Shown piece after piece: positions 44,696-52,362 of a stretch of DNA of 64,000 nt (positions are counted from its first letter, which is position 1; every line of letters starts with the position of its first letter). A program made the translations under genes and the position numbers. A model generated the notes under the pieces. It had not been told where the DNA came from and did no database searches. It saw nothing but the letters and a program-made list of their open reading frames with translations. This DNA comes from Chryseobacterium sp. (GTDB lineage: Bacteria > Bacteroidota > Bacteroidia > Flavobacteriales > Weeksellaceae). The stretch covers positions 2,170,001 through 2,234,000 of the forward strand of contig NZ_CP044507.1 of the NCBI RefSeq assembly GCF_008831505.1. Reading direction: 5' to 3'.

Positions 44696-46591
44696 ATGAC
44701 TAAAGGAAATATCAATGTATCGGTGGATAATATTTTTCCGCTTATTAAGAAGTTTCTCTACAGTGACCACGAAATATTCCTGAGGGAGCTCATTTCCAAT
44801 GCCACAGATGCGACGCTGAAGCTAAAGCACCTCATCAATATCGGTGATGCCAAAACTGAATATGGCAATCCGACCATTGAAGTTAAGATTGACAAAGAAA
44901 ACAGGAAACTTCACATTATAGACCAGGGTCTGGGAATGACTGCTGAAGAAGTTGAAAAATACATCAACCAGGTGGCCTTCTCGGGTGCTGAGGAGTTCCT
45001 GGAAAAATATAAAGATTCTGCCAAAGATGCCGGAATTATCGGTCACTTCGGTTTAGGTTTTTATTCTGCCTTTATGGTAGCCGAGAAAGTGGAGATCCTG
45101 ACAAAATCCTATAAAGAAGGTGAAGCGGCCGTGAAATGGACCTGCGACGGAAGTCCTGAATTTACACTGGAAGAAACGGATGAAAAAACAGACCGCGGTA
45201 CTGAAATCATCCTTCATATAGCCGAAGATTCCACAGAATTCCTGGAGGAATCCCGAATCCGTGAACTTTTGCTGAAATACAACAAGTTCATGCCGGTTCC
45301 AATTAAGTTCGGCACCAGAACAGAAACCCTGCCCCTGCCTGAAGATGCAGCTGAGGATGCAAAACCTGAAACGCAGGAGGTTGACAATATCATCAACAAC
45401 CCTACGCCAGCCTGGACCAAAGCGCCCACTGAACTGAAGGATGAAGATTATAAGAACTTTTACCGCGAACTGTACCCCATGCAGTTTGAAGACCCACTTT
45501 TCCATATTCACCTGAATGTTGATTATCCATTCAACCTTACCGGTATCCTGTTTTTCCCGAAACTGGCGAACAACCTCAACATCGAGAAAGATAAGATTCA
45601 GCTTTATCAGAACCAGGTTTTTGTTACCGATGAAGTAAAAGGTATCGTTCCCGACTTCCTGATGCTGCTTAGAGGGGTGATTGACTCTCCGGACATTCCG
45701 CTGAATGTTTCCCGTTCCTACCTTCAGGCTGATGGAGCTGTGAAGAAAATTTCTTCCTATATCACGAAGAAAGTTGGAGACAAGATGGCTTCACTCATCA
45801 ACGAAAACCGCGCAGATTACGAGAGCAAATGGAATGACATTAAAGTGGTCATTGAGTACGGAATGATTTCCGAGGACAAATTCTACGACAAGTCAGACAA
45901 ATTTGCGCTGTACCCGAATGTGGAGGGCAAATATTTCCTTTGGAATGAATTGGAGGAAAAAATCAAGGCCAACCAGACCGATAAGGACGGTAATCTGATC
46001 ATCCTTTATGCAAGCAACGAGCATGACCAGCACAGCTATGTACAGGCCGCACAGGATAAAGGTTATGAGGTACTGTTACTGGACTCTCCTATCGTACCGC
46101 ATTTGATCCAGAAATTGGAAACGTCCAAAGAAAAAATCCGTTTCGCACGTGTGGACGCAGATCACATCAACAATCTGATCAGGAAAGACGAACCGGTTAT
46201 TTCCAAATTGAACGAAACGGAGAAGGAAACACTTAAGAAAACGGTTGAAGCAGGTATTTCAGATTCCAAATTCACTGTACAGCTGGAGGACATGGAAAGC
46301 ACAGACGCGCCTTTCATCATCACTCAGCCGGAATTTATGCGCCGTATGAAAGATATGCAGGCTACAGGCGGCGGCGGTATGTTCGGTATGGGCGGCTTCC
46401 CGGAAATGTATAACCTGGTGGTGAATACCAACAGTGAAGTTGCGGGTAAACTGCTTAGCGAAGAGAATGGCGAAGAGAAAAACGCGCATATCAAACACGC
46501 TTTGGATCTGGCTAAACTTTCGCAGAACCTTTTGAAAGGAAAAGAACTCACTGAGTTTATCCAGAGAAGCTATAAGGAACTGGCGAAATAA
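44696..46591 (+). CDS. htpG: Chaperone HtpG (Hsp90)
   Basis: 631 residues, full length. ATP-dependent dimeric chaperone in the cytosol. Seen: LRELISNATDATLKL (GHKL box), IIDQGLGMT, GHFGLGFYSAFMVA, and the middle domain with NVSRSYLQAD. Between residues 205 and 230 lies an acidic stretch (AEDAKPETQEVDN), typical for the phylum. A C-terminal dimer domain closes it. A perfect GC-rich hairpin follows the stop. Confidence 0.97.
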   Translation: MTKGNINVSVDNIFPLIKKFLYSDHEIFLRELISNATDATLKLKHLINIGDAKTEYGNPTIEVKIDKENRKLHIIDQGLGMTAEEVEKYINQVAFSGAEEFLEKYKDSAKDAGIIGHFGLGFYSAFMVAEKVEILTKSYKEGEAAVKWTCDGSPEFTLEETDEKTDRGTEIILHIAEDSTEFLEESRIRELLLKYNKFMPVPIKFGTRTETLPLPEDAAEDAKPETQEVDNIINNPTPAWTKAPTELKDEDYKNFYRELYPMQFEDPLFHIHLNVDYPFNLTGILFFPKLANNLNIEKDKIQLYQNQVFVTDEVKGIVPDFLMLLRGVIDSPDIPLNVSRSYLQADGAVKKISSYITKKVGDKMASLINENRADYESKWNDIKVVIEYGMISEDKFYDKSDKFALYPNVEGKYFLWNELEEKIKANQTDKDGNLIILYASNEHDQHSYVQAAQDKGYEVLLLDSPIVPHLIQKLETSKEKIRFARVDADHINNLIRKDEPVISKLNETEKETLKKTVEAGISDSKFTVQLEDMESTDAPFIITQPEFMRRMKDMQATGGGGMFGMGGFPEMYNLVVNTNSEVAGKLLSEENGEEKNAHIKHALDLAKLSQNLLKGKELTEFIQRSYKELAK

Positions 46592-46614
46592 ACTGAAAGA
46601 TTTATCAGGATACC

Positions 46615-46645
46615 GTTTCGGCGGCGGCTTCGCCGCCGCCGAAAC
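46615..46645. terminator. Perfect GC-rich hairpin between convergent genes
   Basis: GTTTCGGCGGCGGC (46615-46628) and GCCGCCGCCGAAAC (46632-46645), 14 paired bases around TTC, no mismatch. No T-run on either strand follows closely, so it is not a classical terminator, but its place between the htpG stop and the convergent ATL gene suggests an end-of-transcript role. Confidence 0.6.
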
Positions 46646-46666
46646 TTTATAAAGCCCTGCCCTGTC

Positions 46667-46972
46667 CTATAATTCCTCCAGCGGATCCCAGAAAACATTT
46701 CTGAAATGCTGAATCCTATTCCCCTCCACTTTTATCCCTTCTGCAGACAGTTTTTTAGTGAAATCTTCCAGACAACTGGCAGTAATGTGACCTGAGGAGT
46801 TGCAAACCCGGTGTGCCGGAAAATCATCATCATAATGCCGAAGTGCATTGCCTACATGCCTCGCATGATTGGGGTATCCCACGGCTTTTGCAATGGCACC
46901 GTAACTTGTGACCCGCCCGCCCGGAATAAGCCGGATCACCTCAAAAACCTGTTGACGGAAAATCTCATCCAT
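46667..46972 (-). CDS. Alkyltransferase-like protein (ATL, MGMT family)
   Basis: 101 residues, the size of ATLs. The MGMT-family DNA-binding domain is clear: IPGGRVTSYGAIAKAVG and RHVGNALRH. The active-site PCHRV of real methyltransferases reads PAHRV here: Ala53 replaces the alkyl-accepting Cys. ATLs bind O6-alkylguanine, flip it and hand the lesion to nucleotide excision repair. The role is inferred from this substitution and from the family. It is divergent from the deoxyhypusine-synthase-like gene. Confidence 0.9.
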   Translation of the reverse strand: MDEIFRQQVFEVIRLIPGGRVTSYGAIAKAVGYPNHARHVGNALRHYDDDFPAHRVCNSSGHITASCLEDFTKKLSAEGIKVEGNRIQHFRNVFWDPLEEL

Positions 46973-47024
46973 ACATCAAAATTAAGATTTATTAAATCCT
47001 TATCTTTGCTAAAAGTAAAAAAGC

Positions 47025-47999
47025 ATGAACAAACCGATTACCGAATTTATAGAAAAATATTATCTCCATTTTAACTCAGCTGCACTCGTTGACGCTTCCA
47101 AAGGCTATGTGGCCCATTTGAAAGATGGTGGAAAAATGATGATTACCCTGGCCGGAGCCATGTCTACGGCAGAAATCGGGAAAATTCTGGCTGAAATGAT
47201 CCGTCAGGATAAAGTGGATATTATTTCCTGTACCGGTGCCAACCTTGAAGAAGACCTTATGAATTTAGTGGCTCACTCTCACTACGAAAGAGTGCCGCAC
47301 TACCGTGACCTTACAGCACAGGATGAATGGGCATTGCTGGAGCGCGGGCTGAACCGTGTTACTGATACCTGTATCCCTGAAGAAGAGGCATTCCGCCGGT
47401 TACAGAAACATATTGTAGAGATCTGGAAAGATGCTGAAGCCAAAGGCGAAAGGTATTTCCCGCATGAGTACATGTATAAGATGATTCTATCAGGAGTTCT
47501 GGAGCAGTATTACGAAATCCCGAAGGAGAATTCATGGATGCTTGCGGCCGCGGAAAAGAACCTGCCGATCGTGGTTCCGGGCTGGGAAGATTCCACAATG
47601 GGAAATATTTTCAGCAGCTACTGTATTAAAGGCGAACTGCAGGCTTCTACCATGAAGTCCGGTATTGAATACATGATGTTCCTGGCAGATTGGTACCCAA
47701 AAAATTCCGGTGGCAAAGGAGTTGGTTTCTTCCAGATTGGAGGTGGCATCGCCGGTGATTTCCCAATCTGCGTGGTGCCTATGCTTTACCAGGACATGGA
47801 AATGACCGACATTCCGTTCTGGTCTTATTTCTGCCAGATTTCAGATTCTACTACTTCTTACGGATCATACTCCGGAGCGGTTCCAAATGAAAAAATCACG
47901 TGGGGCAAACTGGACATCACAACGCCTAAATTTATTGTTGAAAGTGACGCTACCATCTGCGCACCACTTATGTTCTCTTATATCCTGGAGAATTCTTAA
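47025..47999 (+). CDS. Deoxyhypusine-synthase-like protein
   Basis: 324 residues. Deoxyhypusine synthase moves the aminobutyl group of spermidine to a lysine of eIF5A in eukaryotes and archaea. The fold marks are here: VDIISCTGANLEEDL, NLPIVVPGWEDSTMGN, FFQIGGGIAGDFP, and NEKITWGKLD, where Lys295 matches the catalytic lysine. Bacteria lack eIF5A, so the acceptor must be different; some bacterial members make homospermidine or related polyamines. A -7 box TATCTTTG is at 47001-47008. No other polyamine gene is adjacent. Confidence 0.88.
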   Translation: MNKPITEFIEKYYLHFNSAALVDASKGYVAHLKDGGKMMITLAGAMSTAEIGKILAEMIRQDKVDIISCTGANLEEDLMNLVAHSHYERVPHYRDLTAQDEWALLERGLNRVTDTCIPEEEAFRRLQKHIVEIWKDAEAKGERYFPHEYMYKMILSGVLEQYYEIPKENSWMLAAAEKNLPIVVPGWEDSTMGNIFSSYCIKGELQASTMKSGIEYMMFLADWYPKNSGGKGVGFFQIGGGIAGDFPICVVPMLYQDMEMTDIPFWSYFCQISDSTTSYGSYSGAVPNEKITWGKLDITTPKFIVESDATICAPLMFSYILENS

Positions 48000-48017
48000 G
48001 AATATATTTAAAAGGAA

Positions 48018-48055
48018 AAAGGCCGTTTCACCATTTGTGAAACGGCCTTTATTTT
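48018..48055. terminator. Bidirectional terminator
   Basis: AAAGGCCGTTTCAC (48018-48031) and GTGAAACGGCCTTT (48037-48050), 14 bases perfectly paired, loop CATTT. A-run before and T-run after serve both the DHS-like gene and the convergent Gre-like gene. Confidence 0.9.
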
Positions 48056-48070
48056 TGACAGGTGCTCAGT

Positions 48071-48451
48071 TTAATTTTGCCAGTTTTCCACCTTAAGGAT
48101 CTCAATTTTCCTTTCGCCATCGCGGAAAGGCCATTCTATGACATCGCCTACTTTGTAACCTACGGTAGCAAGTGCCATATCGGAAAGGATTGAAAACTTT
48201 TTCTTTTTTGGTTTGGCTTCTGCTACTCCCACAAAAATCAACTCCTCTTCCCTGTCCAGCGTATGGTCTTTAATCGTTACTTTTCTGTTCACGGTAACCA
48301 CCTCAGGCGGCAGCTCCCTTCTGCGTACCTGCTGCGCCCCTTTCAGCTCTGCCAAAAGCCGGTTTTCTTCTTCAATGGTTACTTTCTTTCTCCTTAAATG
48401 ATCTTTAATTACGTCGTAAACTCCGGTTGTTAAAATGATATTCTCAGACAT
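48071..48451 (-). CDS. GreA/GreB-family protein, short form
   Basis: 126 residues from the ATG at 48451; the frame is open upstream to 48523 but that part holds an unrelated inverted repeat. The C-terminal half (DREEELIFVGVAEAKPKKKKFSI written in parts: SILSDMALATVGYKVGD and IEWPFRDGERKIEIL) is the FKBP-like domain of Gre factors and Rnk. The N-terminal part is one short helical region (RRKKVTIEEENRLLAELKGAQQ), too short for the full coiled coil that reaches the RNA polymerase active site. So it may bind polymerase like Rnk without cleavage activity. Confidence 0.8.
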   Translation of the reverse strand: MSENIILTTGVYDVIKDHLRRKKVTIEEENRLLAELKGAQQVRRRELPPEVVTVNRKVTIKDHTLDREEELIFVGVAEAKPKKKKFSILSDMALATVGYKVGDVIEWPFRDGERKIEILKVENWQN

Positions 48452-48768
48452 CTTAATTATTTTTTTTTGAGGGATGACTGTGTTACAAACGGCCCTGAGA
48501 CACTGCATACCGCGAGGCACCATGTCTGCAGTAACACATCGAAAAATGAAAATTAATAAACGGAAAGTTCCCGCCAGGACCCGACGGGTCTAGTAGATGA
48601 ACTCTTTGGAACTTTTCAGAAAAGAATCCGTGTGAAGATAAAGCAATGAAGACAAAAGTCTTTGCGAACGAACACTGTCATATTTTAAAATGGAAGTGAC
48701 CATAATTGCTTTGTTTAATTACAAACATACGGATTAAAAAGCTATAAAACAAATCGTTAGTATGAATA
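48452..48768. other. Intergenic region upstream of the Gre-like gene
   Basis: 317 bases without a gene. It holds an inverted repeat GTGTTAC (48480-48486) / GTAACAC (48531-48537), a small hairpin GACCC-GAC-GGGTC near 48577-48591, and AAGAC-AAAA-GTCTT near 48649-48663. The minus-strand part next to the Gre-like start is probably its leader. Confidence 0.5.
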
Positions 48769-49170
48769 TCAAATCCTGAAGCGCCTGTTTTCCTTCTTTT
48801 CCGAAATCTGCTTCTTGGCTTTTATCCTTTTCTCCACCTGCCGTTTTGAAGGCTTGGTAGCTTTTCGCGGTTTTGCTTTGACCAAACACCTGTTAACCAT
48901 TTCAATCACCCTTTCCGTAGCTATTTTCTTATTCTGAAGCTGGGTACGGCTTTCGGAAACCGTAATCTGCAGAAGGCCCTCCTGGCTGATCCTGTTCTTA
49001 AGTTTGGTACCAATCATTTCTTTCTCCTCTAGACTGAAGAATTGACTGTCTCCCACATTCCAGATGGCAGTCACCGCGGTTTCCACCTTATTTACGTTCT
49101 GTCCGCCGGGACCTCCACTTCTGGCGGTCCTGTAGTTCAGTTCTTTGCTAAAATCCCTTTCCATCCGCAT
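48769..49170 (-). CDS. arfB: Alternative ribosome-rescue factor ArfB (peptidyl-tRNA hydrolase)
   Basis: 133 residues. It frees ribosomes stalled without a stop codon. The catalytic GGQ is at 22-24 in RSGGPGGQNVNKVET, and the basic tail (RQVEKRIKAKKQISEKKENRR) fits the mRNA tunnel. The start at 49170 and a second ATG at 49164 are both possible. The gene starts inside menE (23-base overlap), so it is translated together with it. Confidence 0.95.
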   Translation of the reverse strand: MRMERDFSKELNYRTARSGGPGGQNVNKVETAVTAIWNVGDSQFFSLEEKEMIGTKLKNRISQEGLLQITVSESRTQLQNKKIATERVIEMVNRCLVKAKPRKATKPSKRQVEKRIKAKKQISEKKENRRFRI

Positions 49171-50209
49171 CGTTCATTAAATTTTTTATACTCCTGCGGT
49201 CCGTCTTACCGTTGGGCAACCTGGGAAAACTGCTTATAAAACGTATTTCCCGAGGCACATGGTTTTTAGACAATGCTGCTCTGATTTCATCATATGCTTT
49301 TACCAATCCCGAGTGCAGTTCCACCGTTTCCCTACCTTCAAATGCCAACACCAGTCTCTGACCCAATAAATCATCGGAAACGCCGGTCACTACAGCCTCG
49401 GAATCCACATACTTTTTAATGATGCCTTCCACCTGTTCAGGCTGAATTTTTAATCCGCCGGAGTTAATAATACTATCGGCCCGCCCGATGAACTTAAACT
49501 GATTTTCGCCCAGCAACTCTATCACATCATTTGTTTGAAGCAGTGTGGGATTAAGTTGCGGAGCATTGATGATGAGGCATCCACGGGAGTTCTGAGAGAC
49601 CGTCACCCCTTCAATTACGGTAAAATACTCAGCTGCCTTCGGAAAGATCTGTTTTAAGGCGATATGGGAAAGCGTTTCAGACATGCCGTAAGTTTCAAAT
49701 ATGCGGGTGTATTCCGAGTCCGGCAAACTACTGCTGATTTTTCTCCTGAGCAATTCCGAGACCTGTGCCCCACCAATGATCAGATTTTTTATGAGGTGAA
49801 GTTTATCCAATGAATTTTCCACCTGCAGTGGCGACATGGCACAGAAGTCTACCGGTTCATTCCAGTCCTGTAAGGGTTTGGACGACGGATTCACCACATG
49901 CAGTTTAAGTTCTGCTTCCAGCGCGCGTACGACCATCATTTTGCCCGAGATATACTCCACGGGAAGGCAAATAAGCGCGGAATCGCCTTGCTTCAGACCA
50001 AGAAATCCGCAGGTCATTTGTGCAGACCAGCGCATTCTGATTTTCTCTACCTCAAGAACTTTCGGCACCCCTGTAGAACCGGAGGTCTGCACCTTAACAG
50101 TTTCTGACGGTGACTGCCAATCCCTGATGAAACTGACGACTTTTTTTTCAAAATCAGACTCAGGGTTTAAATTATTCATATTGAAGGTGTTAAAATCAAC
50201 CGTCATCAT
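49148..50209 (-). CDS. menE: o-Succinylbenzoate-CoA ligase, short Bacteroidota form
   Basis: 353 residues against about 450-490 for usual MenE; the N-terminal part of the AMP-binding fold is reduced, as is common in this phylum. It makes o-succinylbenzoyl-CoA in menaquinone synthesis. Seen: the AMP-loop QTSGSTGVPKVLEV, YGMSETLSHI, FIGRADSIINSGGLKIQPEQ, and the catalytic Lys in RLPNGKTDRRSI. No other men genes are next to it. It overlaps arfB. No hits with other acyl-CoA ligases can be ruled out, but the length and motifs favour MenE. Confidence 0.85.
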   Translation of the reverse strand: MMTVDFNTFNMNNLNPESDFEKKVVSFIRDWQSPSETVKVQTSGSTGVPKVLEVEKIRMRWSAQMTCGFLGLKQGDSALICLPVEYISGKMMVVRALEAELKLHVVNPSSKPLQDWNEPVDFCAMSPLQVENSLDKLHLIKNLIIGGAQVSELLRRKISSSLPDSEYTRIFETYGMSETLSHIALKQIFPKAAEYFTVIEGVTVSQNSRGCLIINAPQLNPTLLQTNDVIELLGENQFKFIGRADSIINSGGLKIQPEQVEGIIKKYVDSEAVVTGVSDDLLGQRLVLAFEGRETVELHSGLVKAYDEIRAALSKNHVPREIRFISSFPRLPNGKTDRRSIKNLMNDADGKGF

Positions 50210-50257
50210 AAGGAAGAATTTTATCTAAATTTTTCTAAATTTTATTGCCTAAAGATT

Positions 50258-50287
50258 TTGGAAATTACAAAAATTATTCTACATTTG
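50258..50287 (+). promoter_or_regulatory. Promoter of tRNA-Gln
   Basis: TTG (50258-50260), 19-base spacer, TACATTTG (50280-50287): the best consensus match in the window; 14 bases before the tRNA. Confidence 0.8.
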
Positions 50288-50301
50288 CACCACAATAATT
50301 G

Positions 50302-50372
50302 AGACCCATGGTGTAACGGTAGCACTTCGGTTTTTGGTACCGCCTGTCGGGGTTCGAATCCCTGTGGGTCTA
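50302..50372 (+). tRNA. tRNA-Gln (anticodon TTG)
   Basis: Acceptor arms AGACCCA (50302-50308) and TGGGTCT (50365-50371), discriminator A. D-stem GTG/CAC. Anticodon loop TTTTGGT gives anticodon TTG (reads CAA and CAG). T-stem CGGGG/CCCTG with loop TTCGAAT. CCA is not encoded. One oddity: the outermost pair of the anticodon stem (T27 with C43) is a mismatch. Confidence 0.93.
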
Positions 50373-50384
50373 CAATTTTCAATA

Positions 50385-50411
50385 AACGCGCTGATTTTCA
50401 GTGCGTTTTTT
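50385..50411 (+). terminator. Terminator of tRNA-Gln
   Basis: AACGCGCTGA (50385-50394) and TCAGTGCGTT (50398-50407) with one wobble-type pair, loop TTT, then a T-run. Confidence 0.85.
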
Positions 50412-50505
50412 GTATTTTATTGTTTTTCATCATATGTACTAAAATAATGGGAAAACAAAAAAATCAGCCTTTAAAGACTGATTTCTGTTTTAGTTTCATT
50501 TTGAA

Positions 50506-52269
50506 TTACATCCGGTTCACAACACCAATTCCCAGCAGTTCCAGAGATTTCTTAATCGTCTTAGCTGTTAAAGCGGAAAGTTCAAGTCGGACTTGTTTTG
50601 CCTCCTCATCATGCTGTTTCAGGATAGGATTATTCTGGTAGAATGAATTATACGCTTTCACCAGGTCATATACATAATTAGCCACCAGCGCCGGACTCAA
50701 TGCCGTCGCTGCTTTAGATACCGATTCGCGGTAATTCGCTAACTGTGTGATCAGTTCCTTTTCGGATTCATTTAACTTATAACTTGCCTCAATTTTTTGA
50801 GGGCTGTAAGCTGCTTTCTGAAGTAAAGACTGGATCCGTGCGTAGGTATACTGGATAAAGGGTCCGGTGTTACCGTTGAAATCGATACTTTCGGCCGGAT
50901 TAAAGAGCATCTTCTTCTTTGGGTCTACCTTCAGCATAAAATACTTAAGTGCGCCCAGACCAATTACTTCATAGGATTGTTCCTTTTCATCCTGCGTCAG
51001 CGTTTCCATTTTACCCAGTTCCTCAGCTTTTTCGCGTGCGGTCACCACCATCTCTTCCATAAGATCGTCGGCATCAACCACAGTTCCTTCGCGGGATTTC
51101 ATCTTTCCTTCCGGAAGTTCTACCATACCGTACGACAGGTGGTATAGGTTATCCGCCCATTCGTAGCCCAGTTTCTTCAATATTTTGAATAGGACATCAA
51201 AATGGTAGTCCTGCTCGTTACCTACGGTATAGATGAGTTTCTGAATATCATTCTTTTTGAAGCGCTCCACTGCCGTTCCCAGGTCCTGGGTCATATACAC
51301 CGAAGTACCGTCGGAACGCAGCAAAAGTTTATGATCCAGGCCTTCCTCCGTAAGGTCACACCATACAGAACCGTCCTCCTTGCGGTAGAGAACTCCTTGA
51401 ATCAGACCTTCCTGAATAAGGTCCTTTCCTAAGATATAGGTATCACTTTCATACTGTACCTGATCAAAATCTACACCCAGTCGGCGATAGGTTTGATTGA
51501 AGCCTTCGTATACCCATGAATTCATTTCAGCCCAGAGGCTTCGTACTTTCTCATCACCTTTTTCCCAGTTCAGCAGCATTTGCTGAGCTTCCAGCATAAT
51601 TGGCGCCTGCTTTTTAGCTGTATCTTCATCTGCACCGCCGGCCATCAGTTCAGCGATCTCCTTTTTATGCTGTTTGTCGAAAGCTACATAATAATTGCCC
51701 ACAAACTTGTCTCCCTTTATTCCGCTGCCTGCAGCCGTAGTTTGCTCTCCAAACTTCTGCCAGGCAAGCATTGATTTACAGATGTGGATTCCGCGGTCGT
51801 TGATGATCTGGGTCTTGATTACGTTATACCCGTCAGCTTTCAGGATTTGAGCCACGGAAAATCCGAGAAGGTTATTCCTGATGTGACCCAGGTGTAGCGG
51901 CTTATTTGTATTTGGAGAAGAATATTCGACCATGACCGTTTGCTCCTTGGGCTCCACCTTATCTATAGATTCAGCGATGGATGAAAAATTATTCATAAAG
52001 TGAGCATCGCTGATTTTCACGTTCACGAAACCTTTAACAACATTAAAACTTTCAACAAAATCAGTCTCAGTAGTCAGGGCACTGCCCAACTCCATCCCAA
52101 TCTGTTCCGGACCTTTTTTCACCAGTTTCACAAGTGGGAAAATAACAATGGTAAAGTCGCCGTCGAAGGCTGTTTTATTTTCCTGAACTTCGAGCTTCAG
52201 ATCGTAAATCTGGAATACGTTCTGGATGATTTCGGTAATTTTATGCTGCAGATTATCTTTAATATTCAT
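50506..52269 (-). CDS. argS: Arginyl-tRNA synthetase
   Basis: 587 residues from the ATG at 52269 (MNIKDNLQHKITEII). Seen: the N-terminal additional domain, the HIGH-type motif SSPNTNKPLHLGHIRNN, YDFDVLFK-like stretch YHFDVLFKILKKLG, and the C-terminal anticodon-binding domain (NTGPFIQYTYARIQSLL). The KMSKS site reads KMKSREGT, as commonly seen in ArgS. Convergent with the tRNA-Gln gene. Confidence 0.97.
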   Translation of the reverse strand: MNIKDNLQHKITEIIQNVFQIYDLKLEVQENKTAFDGDFTIVIFPLVKLVKKGPEQIGMELGSALTTETDFVESFNVVKGFVNVKISDAHFMNNFSSIAESIDKVEPKEQTVMVEYSSPNTNKPLHLGHIRNNLLGFSVAQILKADGYNVIKTQIINDRGIHICKSMLAWQKFGEQTTAAGSGIKGDKFVGNYYVAFDKQHKKEIAELMAGGADEDTAKKQAPIMLEAQQMLLNWEKGDEKVRSLWAEMNSWVYEGFNQTYRRLGVDFDQVQYESDTYILGKDLIQEGLIQGVLYRKEDGSVWCDLTEEGLDHKLLLRSDGTSVYMTQDLGTAVERFKKNDIQKLIYTVGNEQDYHFDVLFKILKKLGYEWADNLYHLSYGMVELPEGKMKSREGTVVDADDLMEEMVVTAREKAEELGKMETLTQDEKEQSYEVIGLGALKYFMLKVDPKKKMLFNPAESIDFNGNTGPFIQYTYARIQSLLQKAAYSPQKIEASYKLNESEKELITQLANYRESVSKAATALSPALVANYVYDLVKAYNSFYQNNPILKQHDEEAKQVRLELSALTAKTIKKSLELLGIGVVNRM

Positions 52270-52301
52270 TTTCGGAAATTGAGTTACAAATATAGGCAAA
52301 T

Positions 52302-52327
52302 AAAAAAACCACTCCGGAGAGTGGTTT
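52302..52327 (-). terminator. Terminator of the susC-susD unit
   Basis: AAACCACTC (52306-52314) and GAGTGGTTT (52319-52327), loop CGGA, U-tract from the plus-strand A-run. Confidence 0.8.
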
Positions 52328-52362
52328 CATAATGAATGTAAAAAAAGAGTAGTACTAAAATA

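Noticed and set aside
48577-48591. GACCC-GAC-GGGTC hairpin as a riboswitch
   Set aside because: A five-pair stem with no conserved ligand-binding core known to me.
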